From the NCBI GenBank assembly GCA_964415445.1, contig CAYQAE010000046.1, forward strand, positions 1-15,692: DNA of 15,692 nt, given 5' to 3'. Below are positions 1 to 7,076 of this stretch, in pieces (within the stretch, counting starts at the first letter, position 1; each line of letters begins with the position of its first letter). The notes under the pieces are model-generated. The model searched no databases, had not been told where the DNA came from, and worked only from the letters and a program-made list of their open reading frames with translations. Source of the DNA: CAYQAE01 sp964415445 [NCBI: uncultured archaeon] (GTDB lineage: Archaea > CAYQAE01). Made by a program: the position numbers and the translations under genes.

Positions 1-1774
1 AGCCCCTATGATACTAAATTCAACACCAATTGAATCAAAAGTTGCAATTTATTGGCCAGAGAGAAGTTGGATTATGATGCCAAATCCAAATCCTTATGAC
101 ATATGGAAGATACATGACTATCCTGAGAGAATTTATCTAAAACTAAAAGAACACGGATATAATGTTGAATTTGTAACTGACAGTCAAATTAAAAATGGAG
201 CACTTGCCCAATATGAAGTTTTATTTCTAAATTATGGTCAAGATTTAGAAAAAGAAGTAGCAGATAAAATCACTCAATTTGTAAATGGAGGAGGACTACT
301 TTTTGCAGATTATTTAGCTGGTTATTATGATGAATATCACAGACACCAATATGGAAATTCATTGGTAGATGTATTAGGAGTAGAAGATACTTTTCATGAT
401 TGGGAAGCTGAATCAGAAATTACTTTTAATTCAAATGCATCTGTATATGATGTTAGTGGCTCTTCATTTAGAGCATGGCCTATACAAACTTATGATATTA
501 CATCATCTAATGCTAAAGTTCTAGCTAGCTACAATGGAAAACCCATGGTAGTTGAAAATAGATATGGAAGCGGAAGTGCTATTACCATAGGTACTCTCAT
601 AAACGGAAAATACTTCTGGAATGATGAACTTTGGAATGATGATGAAAGACAACTCTATACTACTTACATGAGAAGATTAATATTTAATATAATGGAAAAT
701 AGAAGCATTACAAAAACATCTCAAGTAATAGATAAAGAAAATGTAAAATCAAATATTTTAATTGATGGAAATAACAATTCTATACTTGTCTTTGTAAATC
801 ACAAACCAGATACCACTTATGAAAATGTCCAAACTATCAACTATGTAGAGAATGTTGAAGAAGTAGAAAGAGTACTTTATAGCCCGCATGAGTCTATGAA
901 TTTAACTAATCTCTCTTTTAGTATTGATACATCAGACGATACAATCCATTTTACAGTACCTTATGTTAGTGCAGGAGGCGTAGCTATTATTTTGAAAAAT
1001 TATAACCCTATCTTAGGATTGGATATGCCACAAAGACCTCCAGAAGACTCACAATTCAATTTAACAGTTTATTTGTGGAATATGCAAGATTCATCTATTG
1101 ATAATGGTACCATTTATTTTGATATACCTACCAATTGGCAAATTTCAAATTCTACAATTTCCTTTGATGAGGATATATCTGGATGGGGAATTTATAAAAA
1201 AACAGTCCAAGTAACTACTCCTGCCTCATCAAATACTAGAAGACATATCATTACAGCTTATGCCCAACTTGATAATAACTACAATACTACACCAACGACG
1301 CAATTTTTCCTTCTAAAAACTCCTGCAAAATTAACTATTACTGATGATCTATCTCCTAGTTATCGAACTGGAGAGCTTATAAATCTAAAATTTGTAATAG
1401 AAAATATAGGCGGTGAGATGGCAGAAAATGTGATAATTGAAATTGTCTCACAAAAATATATTGAAGTATCTGGATCCAAAATAAAATCAATTGGAAGTAT
1501 TGATGAAGATGAACTGCAAGATTCAGGTTGGAATATTAAAGTTCAAAAAGCTGGTATTTATAATATTATAATCAAATTAGAATACACTACTATGTATGGA
1601 AGAGTCTCAGAGAATAAAACAATTACTTTATTTATAATAGGTGATTATGAAACATCCCAACAATCTAGCGATGGATTAAAAGATGATCTAGATAATATAG
1701 AAGGAATAATCGCATCAATTGCAGCTAGCTCAATTATTATGTTTTTAGCATGGAGATGGAGGTATGCAATTTGA
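1..1774 (+). CDS. Partial surface-anchored GH42-like protein: GATase-like (trimerisation) domain, NEW3/CARDB-like repeats, C-terminal membrane anchor
   Basis: The reading frame is open to the left edge (codons GCC CCT precede the ATG at 8), and the protein seen has no signal peptide, so the gene very likely starts upstream. Numbering from that ATG (588 residues), residues about 12-230 look like the class-I GATase-like trimerisation domain of GH42 beta-galactosidases (VAIYWPERSW near the start, FVNGGGLLFADY in the middle, YGSGSAITIG near the end). Residues about 235-330 resemble the small C-terminal beta domain of the same enzymes (ILVFVNHKP). Two beta-sandwich segments of NEW3/CARDB type follow (about 335-445 and 450-555), then one hydrophobic helix (about 563-582) with a short basic tail. 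Many N-X-S/T sequons fit an extracellular position. I infer that a glycosidase-type barrel lies upstream; no catalytic residues are visible here. The 3' end overlaps the next start codon. Confidence 0.7.
   Translation, partial: APMILNSTPIESKVAIYWPERSWIMMPNPNPYDIWKIHDYPERIYLKLKEHGYNVEFVTDSQIKNGALAQYEVLFLNYGQDLEKEVADKITQFVNGGGLLFADYLAGYYDEYHRHQYGNSLVDVLGVEDTFHDWEAESEITFNSNASVYDVSGSSFRAWPIQTYDITSSNAKVLASYNGKPMVVENRYGSGSAITIGTLINGKYFWNDELWNDDERQLYTTYMRRLIFNIMENRSITKTSQVIDKENVKSNILIDGNNNSILVFVNHKPDTTYENVQTINYVENVEEVERVLYSPHESMNLTNLSFSIDTSDDTIHFTVPYVSAGGVAIILKNYNPILGLDMPQRPPEDSQFNLTVYLWNMQDSSIDNGTIYFDIPTNWQISNSTISFDEDISGWGIYKKTVQVTTPASSNTRRHIITAYAQLDNNYNTTPTTQFFLLKTPAKLTITDDLSPSYRTGELINLKFVIENIGGEMAENVIIEIVSQKYIEVSGSKIKSIGSIDEDELQDSGWNIKVQKAGIYNIIIKLEYTTMYGRVSENKTITLFIIGDYETSQQSSDGLKDDLDNIEGIIASIAASSIIMFLAWRWRYAI
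1758..1763 (+). promoter_or_regulatory. Shine-Dalgarno GGAGGT that decides the TTG start at 1771
   Basis: GGAGGT lies inside the last codons of the upstream gene, seven bases before TTG 1771. It comes after the in-frame ATG at 1750, so that ATG is unlikely to be the start. The TTGA overlap of start and stop implies translational coupling of the two surface proteins. Confidence 0.75.
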
Positions 1775-3450
1775 AATATTTATTTCTGTTTTTTTTAATC
1801 TCCTTATGCTATGCTAATGCAGAGATAGATATTTGGCTTGTTGCAGGAACAGATAGTGATAGATTTCCAGACGATTTACCTGCTGCATATACTTTTTTGA
1901 ATAACTCTCCAAATACATTCATCTACTGGGATAATTCTGAAGAATATAATATTTATTATCCTAATGCTAGAGATAAATGGCCAGACGACTATACCCAGGT
2001 GAATAATGCCTACAAAACATTATTCAATCGACAAGAAAATCCAGATCTTGTTATATTAAATGGAATAAATAGAAGTTTTTGGGACGAAAGTCAATGGACT
2101 GCTTTAAAAAATTGGGTATTAAATGGTGGAAACCTAATTACACTAGGCAGTTGGGCATCATATGGCGGACAAGATGTAGTTTATTTTGAGAGCGGAGAAT
2201 CATATGAGCTAAATTTAGGAAATTGGGATAAAACTCCTTTTAATGATACTTTGCCAGTGAAAATATTTAAAAATCCTGATTCAGTTGAGAGATACCCAAT
2301 AGGTGATTCATATTCACCTCCCACTAAAATTTTCAAAGAAAAAGATGATCCAATATTTGAAAACATTGAATGGAATAACCCTTATGTATGTGGATATCAT
2401 TTGCTTGCTCCAAAGAGTAATTCTACTACCCTAGCTTATTTTGATGACGGAAGCCCTGCTATAATAAAACGGAAATATGGATCAGGAAATGTTCTATCTT
2501 TAGCCTTTGGGATAGATAAAGGATGGGGAGGTATTAATGGAAGCGATTATAATACGAGCGACTATTTTAGATGGTGGTATTATTCAGAACAATTTTTATA
2601 TAATTGTGTAACCTCAACATGCCAACAAGAACCCATATATAGTAAACTTGAAGTAACTTCAATAGATTATCCCTCTTCTGTAAAATTAGGAGATACAGCC
2701 AAGATAGATATAACAATAAAAAATACAGGAAATTATACTATAAAAAAAGTAAGATTGTCCTTTTTATTTCCAGAAGAGATTTTCGAAAACATATCTGATT
2801 TTGATATAATTTTAGGAGATATCGAGCCTCAAAAAAGTACTACTTATAGTTTATTACTCAATTGCACTAAAGAAGGTCAAACTTCTTTTATTTTTAAAAC
2901 AAATGGGATATATTCAGAAGAGATACACAATACTACAACTTTAAGTATCTACAAAGAGCGAGATTCCTTCTTTAACTTAGAAGGAATAATTGGACTTTCA
3001 ATTTTTTCTTTTGGATGTGTTATCTCTGCAATCACCATTAAAAAGGGAAAAATATTTGTAAAAGGTATAAACTGCCAAAATTGTGGAAAAAAGATAGTTA
3101 AACCAAATTCTGAATATTGTCAAAAATGTGGAGCAGAAACTGCAAAATTATGCCCAGCATGCAAAGAATATATTCCAATTGCTGCAATTCATTGTAAATA
3201 CTGTGGAAAAAAACAAAAACTACCAGAAGATAAGAAAAAAGAAAAGAAAATCAAAGAAAAAAAGAAAAAAACTCCAAAAAAAGAAGTCAAACCACTTATA
3301 ATCGAAGATGGAAAAGATATAACTAAAGAGACATATAAAGAAGATCAAAAGAAAAAACCTAAAACTGAAAAAAAGAAAAAAACAAAAAAGAAAGCAAAGA
3401 CAAAAGGAGCAAAAAAGACTGAAAAAGACGTAGAAAATTTATTTAGCTAA
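1771..3450 (+). CDS. Single-pass surface protein: signal peptide, GATase-like ectodomain, CARDB-like domain, TM helix, cytoplasmic double zinc ribbon, Lys-rich tail
   Basis: The preferred start is TTG 1771, which overlaps the upstream TGA (1772-1774) and has a strong GGAGGT Shine-Dalgarno at 1758-1763, seven bases before it. The in-frame ATG at 1750 lies before that site and would put charged residues ahead of the signal peptide (KYLFLFFLISLCYANA, cleavage after about residue 17). From TTG the protein has 559 residues. About 18-275 is a GATase/ThuA-like ectodomain (NPDLVILNG, NWVLNGGNLITLGSW, KYGSGNVLSLAFG), about 292-396 a CARDB-like beta-sandwich, and about 402-422 a membrane helix. Four Cys pairs follow (C435/438, C450/453, C461/464, C475/478), a double zinc ribbon, then about 80 residues dominated by Lys and Glu. 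Sequons occur in the ectodomain. The topology suggests an outside domain joined to an inside protein- or nucleic-acid-binding tail. No enzymatic function can be assigned. Confidence 0.8.
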   Translation: MKYLFLFFLISLCYANAEIDIWLVAGTDSDRFPDDLPAAYTFLNNSPNTFIYWDNSEEYNIYYPNARDKWPDDYTQVNNAYKTLFNRQENPDLVILNGINRSFWDESQWTALKNWVLNGGNLITLGSWASYGGQDVVYFESGESYELNLGNWDKTPFNDTLPVKIFKNPDSVERYPIGDSYSPPTKIFKEKDDPIFENIEWNNPYVCGYHLLAPKSNSTTLAYFDDGSPAIIKRKYGSGNVLSLAFGIDKGWGGINGSDYNTSDYFRWWYYSEQFLYNCVTSTCQQEPIYSKLEVTSIDYPSSVKLGDTAKIDITIKNTGNYTIKKVRLSFLFPEEIFENISDFDIILGDIEPQKSTTYSLLLNCTKEGQTSFIFKTNGIYSEEIHNTTTLSIYKERDSFFNLEGIIGLSIFSFGCVISAITIKKGKIFVKGINCQNCGKKIVKPNSEYCQKCGAETAKLCPACKEYIPIAAIHCKYCGKKQKLPEDKKKEKKIKEKKKKTPKKEVKPLIIEDGKDITKETYKEDQKKKPKTEKKKKTKKKAKTKGAKKTEKDVENLFS

Positions 3451-3496
3451 ATTATAACCAAAAACTTATCAAAGAATAAGATATAGATTAAAACCT

Positions 3497-3688
3497 ATGA
3501 ATAAAATCATAAAATGGACAATTATTTTTCCACTTTTAGTTACAATTTCAGGAGCAATAATTTTTTTAATTTTCTATTCAATGGGAGTATTTGAATGGAT
3601 TCATATCATCCCAATAGCTGCAATATTAGGTGCTTTAGATGCTTTTTTTTATCTAAAGTCACCAAATAATCAATTCTCAGAAGAATGA
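3497..3688 (+). CDS. Small hydrophobic protein with two predicted membrane helices
   Basis: A 63-residue protein I do not recognise. It begins with a short basic segment (NKIIK), then two hydrophobic stretches at about 7-29 and 35-53, and ends in a polar tail (SPNNQFSEE). With the positive-inside rule both ends could be cytoplasmic. The ATG at 3497 has no clear Shine-Dalgarno. An AT-rich TATA-like stretch (AATTATAA, 3450-3457) just after the previous stop could give a short leader. It sits 46 bases after the surface protein and 47 bases before atpD, on the same strand, with a T7 run after its stop. It could be the last gene of the surface-protein unit or a single gene. The hydrophobic pattern and tidy position argue for a real gene. 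Confidence 0.55.
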   Translation: MNKIIKWTIIFPLLVTISGAIIFLIFYSMGVFEWIHIIPIAAILGALDAFFYLKSPNNQFSEE

Positions 3689-3700
3689 TTATTTTAATAC

Positions 3701-3707
3701 TTTTTTT
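3701..3707 (+). terminator. Poly-T archaeal-type terminator candidate
   Basis: Seven consecutive T on the + strand, 13 bases after the stop of the 63-aa gene and ahead of atpD. Archaeal RNA polymerase can terminate at such runs without a hairpin. It would separate the surface-protein unit from atpD. Confidence 0.4.
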
Positions 3708-3735
3708 ATTGATACCTTTATCTTAAGGATAGACT

Positions 3736-4368
3736 ATGAAATCAGCTGAAAATGTAACACCGACACGTATGGAACTTTTTAGACTCAAAAAAAGAGTTGA
3801 ACTAGCTCAGAAAGGATATGATCTGCTAAAAGAGAAAAGAGACGCCCTAGTTATGGAATTTTTCAAGATATATGAAAAAAGAAAGAATTTACGAAAAGAT
3901 CTCCAAAAATATCTAAAGAAAGCATATGATACCCTAGATGATGCACTTCTTATGCAAGGATATGAAAATGTTCAAAAAGCTGCTCTATCAACTGACAAAA
4001 CTTCAGAGATTAATGTCAAAAATAATAACATAATGGGTGTTATAATTCCATCGATTGAAAAAATAGAAACACAAAGGAGCTTTATAGAGAGAGGATATTC
4101 ATTAAGTGAATCTTCACCCTCTTTGGATGTTGCTTCAAAAAATTTTGAAATTGCCCTAGGCAAAGTCATAGAACTTTCAGAAATTGAAGGAACAGTAAAA
4201 AAACTAGCACTGGAGATTGAAAAAACAAAAAGGCGAGTTAATGCTTTGGAATATATATTTCTACCTCAACTTAAAAGTTCAATAAAATATATTCAAATGA
4301 GACTAGATGAGATGGAAAGAGAAAGTTTTTTCAGACTAAAGAGAATTAAAAGTTTGATAAAAGAATGA
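3736..4368 (+). CDS. atpD: A/V-type ATP synthase subunit D (central stalk)
   Basis: A 210-residue protein, the usual length for this subunit. Subunit D is the long antiparallel coiled coil of the central rotor stalk and turns inside the A3B3 head of the membrane-bound ATP synthase. The conserved N-terminal segment is visible (PTRMELFRLKKR, about residues 9-20, then a GYDLLKEKRDALV stretch), as is the conserved C-terminal helix (RRVNALEYIFLPQL, then a RESFFRLKRIK end). Both ends are heptad-rich helices, with a less conserved middle. AAGGAT at 3725-3730 is a good Shine-Dalgarno five bases before the ATG. What is unusual is the setting: atpA, atpB and the other ATP synthase genes normally sit next to it in archaea, and none is present on either side, so this gene is detached from its operon or was left behind by a rearrangement. 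Confidence 0.95.
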   Translation: MKSAENVTPTRMELFRLKKRVELAQKGYDLLKEKRDALVMEFFKIYEKRKNLRKDLQKYLKKAYDTLDDALLMQGYENVQKAALSTDKTSEINVKNNNIMGVIIPSIEKIETQRSFIERGYSLSESSPSLDVASKNFEIALGKVIELSEIEGTVKKLALEIEKTKRRVNALEYIFLPQLKSSIKYIQMRLDEMERESFFRLKRIKSLIKE

Positions 4369-4528
4369 TAGTATATTAATTCCTTTTTCTATTTTAAATT
4401 CGCAGCTAGTATTTTTTTAGCCAAAGATGCTACTAAAGAACGAGATTAGATCTTTCAATAACTTATTAATAAAAAATAACAAAAATCCATTTATTTTATT
4501 AAATATTTATCATTTGGATTAACAAATG

Positions 4529-4536
4529 TTTAAATA
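4529..4536 (+). promoter_or_regulatory. TATA-like box TTTAAATA
   Basis: It matches the archaeal TATA consensus and directly abuts an upstream dyad. It is the best promoter candidate for the 113-aa gene and would start transcription near 4555-4562. A second TATA-like stretch (about 4667-4674) lies close to the start codon and could give a leaderless alternative. Confidence 0.4.
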
Positions 4537-4628
4537 ACTGTAATAATACTCATTCATAAATTTTTCATAGATGATTTTGTCATCTTATTTGTTCTATTTT
4601 GGATAATATTGATTCTTTGGGGAATTAA

Positions 4629-4646
4629 ATGTCACCTAAACAATAA
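4629..4646 (+). other. 5-codon upstream ORF (MSPKQ), possible leader peptide
   Basis: ATG TCA CCT AAA CAA TAA lies in the predicted leader of the 113-aa gene. GGGG at 4619-4622 is placed six bases before its ATG and could serve as a ribosome site. Its second and third codons contain the TCACCT that can pair with the downstream AGGTGA Shine-Dalgarno, so ribosomes on this ORF would free that site. The arrangement is suggestive, but so short an ORF can occur by chance. Confidence 0.25.
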
Positions 4647-4691
4647 TAACCTCTTTTGGAGACAAAATATTTATAATAGAGGTGATAAAAA

Positions 4692-5033
4692 ATGAAACTC
4701 AATAGAAAAGTTTTAGAAATAAGTGTTGCTTTAACTCCTATTAAAGGAACGGGCCATTTGAAAATCATGCAGAAACAAGAGATGATAGTTATTAAATGGC
4801 ACGAAGATTGGGACACAGAAGCAAGTACTGATCTATTTAGAGTAAAATCACAAACAGGAGATATTAATCTGACTTGCTATAGAGAAGACAACTTTAAATC
4901 TCAAACAGAGGAAATTGATGATAGAAAAAAAATAATACAGCGTCTTCAACATATTACAGAAAAATTAAAAGATGATTCAAAGGAGTTTAAAAAAGCAAAA
5001 CAATTTATTGAAGGATTAATAAAAAAAGCTTAA
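4692..5033 (+). CDS. Hypothetical 113-aa soluble protein
   Basis: I do not recognise the family. The ATG at 4692 has a strong Shine-Dalgarno (AGAGGTGA, 4678-4685) six bases upstream, which supports a real gene. The first ~65 residues look like alternating beta strands (VLEISVALTP, HLKIMQKQEMIVIKW, DINLTCYR), with a charged WHEDWDTE segment in the middle. The last ~45 residues form a charged helix, probably amphipathic or coiled coil (from about DDRKKIIQRL to FIEGLIKKA). There is no signal peptide, membrane helix or Cys motif, so it is probably cytoplasmic. It stands alone between atpD and the convergent thrS, after a long structured leader and before a strong poly-T run, so it is probably a single-gene transcript. 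The beta-then-helix layout is compatible with a small binding or regulatory domain, but no function is assigned. Confidence 0.7.
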   Translation: MKLNRKVLEISVALTPIKGTGHLKIMQKQEMIVIKWHEDWDTEASTDLFRVKSQTGDINLTCYREDNFKSQTEEIDDRKKIIQRLQHITEKLKDDSKEFKKAKQFIEGLIKKA

Positions 5034-5042
5034 GTTTCTCAC

Positions 5043-5056
5043 TTTTTTCTTTTTTT
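5043..5056 (+). terminator. Poly-T terminator after the 113-aa gene
   Basis: T6-C-T7 on the + strand, starting ten bases after the stop codon of the 113-aa gene and between two convergent genes. It is a typical archaeal hairpin-free terminator candidate and protects thrS from read-through. Confidence 0.6.
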
Positions 5057-5115
5057 ATAATTTTAAATCATATTCTAAACGAATAAAAATATAATATTTG
5101 GAAATAACAGAAAAC

Positions 5116-6978
5116 CTAACCACCAAAAATAGGTTTTTTAGACAATAACATAGGCGTTCCCAATGGATAAGTTATTTTATTGGATATTTTTTCCTTAACT
5201 ATTTTTATAAATTCTTCAAAAAGATATTTTTTTTGTTCTCTACAACTTCTTAACCTAACAGATAATTTATCTGTTTCAAGCTCTTTTTTTCCAACTACAA
5301 CTACATAAGGTATCCAATCTTTTTCAGCTTCCCTTATTTTTTTCCCAAGAGAAATATCTCTATCATCCAGATCTACCCGAATTTTTTCATTTTTCATTTC
5401 TTTAACTAAGTTTTTACAATAATTTAATTGATCACCGCTAACAGGAATAAATCTTACTTGAGTTGGAGAAAGCCAAACAGGAAACATTGGTGGCTTGGAT
5501 TTATTAGAATCCATATATTCTTTTTCAAGTAATGCATAAATACATCTCTCTATTGCTCCACTAGGAGAGCAATGTAAAATTATTGGATTCTTTTTAATCC
5601 CTTTATCATCATCATATTCTATCCCATATCTATTAGCATTTTCAACATCAATTTGAACTGTAGATAATGCTGATGCTTTTCCCAAAGCATCGACAAAATT
5701 GAATTCGAATTTCAAAATAAAATAAAAAATTTTTTCATCCCACATTTCTATTAAAACTGGTTTATTGATAATTTTGGCCAAAGAAACAACAAAATCTTTG
5801 TTTTTTTCATAAAAATCTTTAGTAAATCTTATTGCTACTTCATAATCATTGATACCTAATCCTATATCTTCTAAAGTATTCATACAAAATCTATATTGTT
5901 TTTCAAACTCATCAATTGCCATATTAATATCATCACATAAAGTATGCATATCAGGCATGCTAAATGACCTTAATCGCCTTAATCCAGTTAATTCTCCTCT
6001 TTTCTCACGTCTAAAACTGTATCTTGTTAATTCATAAATCTTCAAAGGTAACATCCTATAAGAAAGTGTAGCATCTTTTAGCTGAAGAAAAGAACCAAAA
6101 CAAGCTGCAAAGCGCAAAAAGAACTTTTTTTTCTCAGACTCGATAATATATTGCCTTGCAGGAAAACGATTCAGATAACTTTTTAGAGTGGGGTGTTCCA
6201 TATCATACATTATTGGTGTTTCAACTTCCATCGCACCATAGTCTATCGTTTTTTTAGTAACATATTCTTCAAGTAAATGTTTAATTAATGTGCCAGAAGG
6301 ATAAAAACGAATATTTCCTGAATCTGAAGCTTCCTCATAATCAGCTATTTTTAATCTTTTCATCAATTTAACATGTGGAGGCTCACGCTCTACTTTGCGT
6401 ACTTTTTCTGTCTCATATTTTGCAAATTTTCGAAGCTTTTTTTTGCCAGAAAAACCAAAATCATCTACTGATGTCAATTTCCCACCAGGAGTTAGAATAT
6501 ACCAATAAGACTTAATTTTGTCTTCTTGAGCTAACGCTTTTGATACTTTTTCTTTTTTTTGAATATCTATATCACGAGACAACTCAGATAAAGGATGACC
6601 TTTACAAGAAATCTTAAAGGACTTATAATAACCAAAAGGTGCTCTCATTGCTTCATATTTAGATTTTAATTTATTTTCTACCCCTTTTAAAATCTCAATT
6701 GCACCAGCAGGTGAAGATAAATCTGAGCTGAGATGTGCATAAGGATATAAAACTACTTTTGAAGTATTTATCTGACCTAAAACACCCTCTATTTCATGTG
6801 TGGCCCTATCAATTACTGATTTCGGATCTGATTCATCTTTTGTCTCTACTGCAACAAATACTACTAAAACTTCATCCATAGATCCTTTCCTATTTTCTGG
6901 ATCTATTTTCTCTGCAACTTTAGTATCTTTAGTTACTTCATATTCAATATAATCAGAATGAATTAACAACAACTTCAT
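5116..6978 (-). CDS. thrS: Threonyl-tRNA synthetase, archaeal type with N-terminal editing domain
   Basis: Charges tRNA-Thr with threonine in the cytoplasm. The start is placed at ATG 6978, giving 620 residues beginning MKLLLIHSDYIEYEV as archaeal ThrRS does, with GGTGG just upstream; the in-frame TTG at 6990 would add four residues and leave that site inside the gene. Residues about 1-140 form the archaeal editing domain (D-aminoacyl-tRNA deacylase-like), which removes mischarged serine. About 200-510 is the class II catalytic core: RRLRSFSMPDMHT and ILHCSPSGAIER (motif 3) are visible. The three usual zinc ligands appear as C293 (RFAACFG), H345 (PDMHT) and H469 (LHCS). The last ~110 residues are the anticodon-binding domain (PVWLSPTQVRFIPV, DDRDISLGKKIREAE). 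It is divergent from the glycosyltransferase gene, with a TATA-like box at 7016-7026. All domains look intact. Confidence 0.97.
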   Translation of the reverse strand: MKLLLIHSDYIEYEVTKDTKVAEKIDPENRKGSMDEVLVVFVAVETKDESDPKSVIDRATHEIEGVLGQINTSKVVLYPYAHLSSDLSSPAGAIEILKGVENKLKSKYEAMRAPFGYYKSFKISCKGHPLSELSRDIDIQKKEKVSKALAQEDKIKSYWYILTPGGKLTSVDDFGFSGKKKLRKFAKYETEKVRKVEREPPHVKLMKRLKIADYEEASDSGNIRFYPSGTLIKHLLEEYVTKKTIDYGAMEVETPIMYDMEHPTLKSYLNRFPARQYIIESEKKKFFLRFAACFGSFLQLKDATLSYRMLPLKIYELTRYSFRREKRGELTGLRRLRSFSMPDMHTLCDDINMAIDEFEKQYRFCMNTLEDIGLGINDYEVAIRFTKDFYEKNKDFVVSLAKIINKPVLIEMWDEKIFYFILKFEFNFVDALGKASALSTVQIDVENANRYGIEYDDDKGIKKNPIILHCSPSGAIERCIYALLEKEYMDSNKSKPPMFPVWLSPTQVRFIPVSGDQLNYCKNLVKEMKNEKIRVDLDDRDISLGKKIREAEKDWIPYVVVVGKKELETDKLSVRLRSCREQKKYLFEEFIKIVKEKISNKITYPLGTPMLLSKKPIFGG

Positions 6979-7015
6979 CGAAGCCACCAAATTAAAATCT
7001 AATTAAAAAACAAAG

Positions 7016-7026
7016 AATTATAAAAA
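7016..7026 (-). promoter_or_regulatory. Probable TATA box of thrS
   Basis: On the minus strand this reads TTTTTATAATT. It would start transcription near 6993-6997, leaving a short leader that contains the GGTGG site before ATG 6978. Confidence 0.45.
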
Positions 7027-7050
7027 TGCTGAAACTCCCACATCAAATGA

Positions 7051-7058
7051 TTATATAA
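7051..7058 (+). promoter_or_regulatory. Probable TATA box of the glycosyltransferase gene (leaderless start)
   Basis: TTATATAA is centred about 22 bases before ATG 7077. With the usual archaeal TATA-to-start spacing, transcription begins at or next to the start codon. No Shine-Dalgarno precedes the ATG, in keeping with a leaderless message. Confidence 0.5.
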
Positions 7059-7076
7059 ATAAAAATTGGAATAAAG

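Larger units (their letters stand above)
4369..4691 (+). promoter_or_regulatory. 323-base intergenic region: probable promoter and structured leader of the 113-aa gene
   Basis: No normal-sized gene is visible. The first half is AT-rich with no clear signal apart from the T-rich stretch after the atpD stop. The second half holds, in order: a dyad CATTTG-N6-CAAATG (4511-4528), an abutting TATA-like TTTAAATA (4529-4536), a small perfect hairpin AGATGA-N5-TCATCT (4569-4585) followed by T-rich sequence, a 5-codon ORF (4629-4646), and two segments complementary to the downstream Shine-Dalgarno (TCACCT 4632-4637 and ACCTCT 4649-4654). If transcription starts about 25 bases after the TATA-like box, the message has a leader of roughly 130 bases, long for an archaeal gene. 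I infer regulation in the leader; nothing identifies a known riboswitch class. Confidence 0.4.

Noticed and set aside
1750-1770. ATG at 1750 as start of the second surface protein
   Set aside because: It precedes the GGAGGT ribosome site and would add charged residues in front of a clean signal peptide; TTG 1771 fits better.
4416-4437. Weak hairpin TTTAG/CTAAA after atpD
   Set aside because: Only five A/T-rich pairs with a 12-base loop; expected by chance in DNA this AT-rich.
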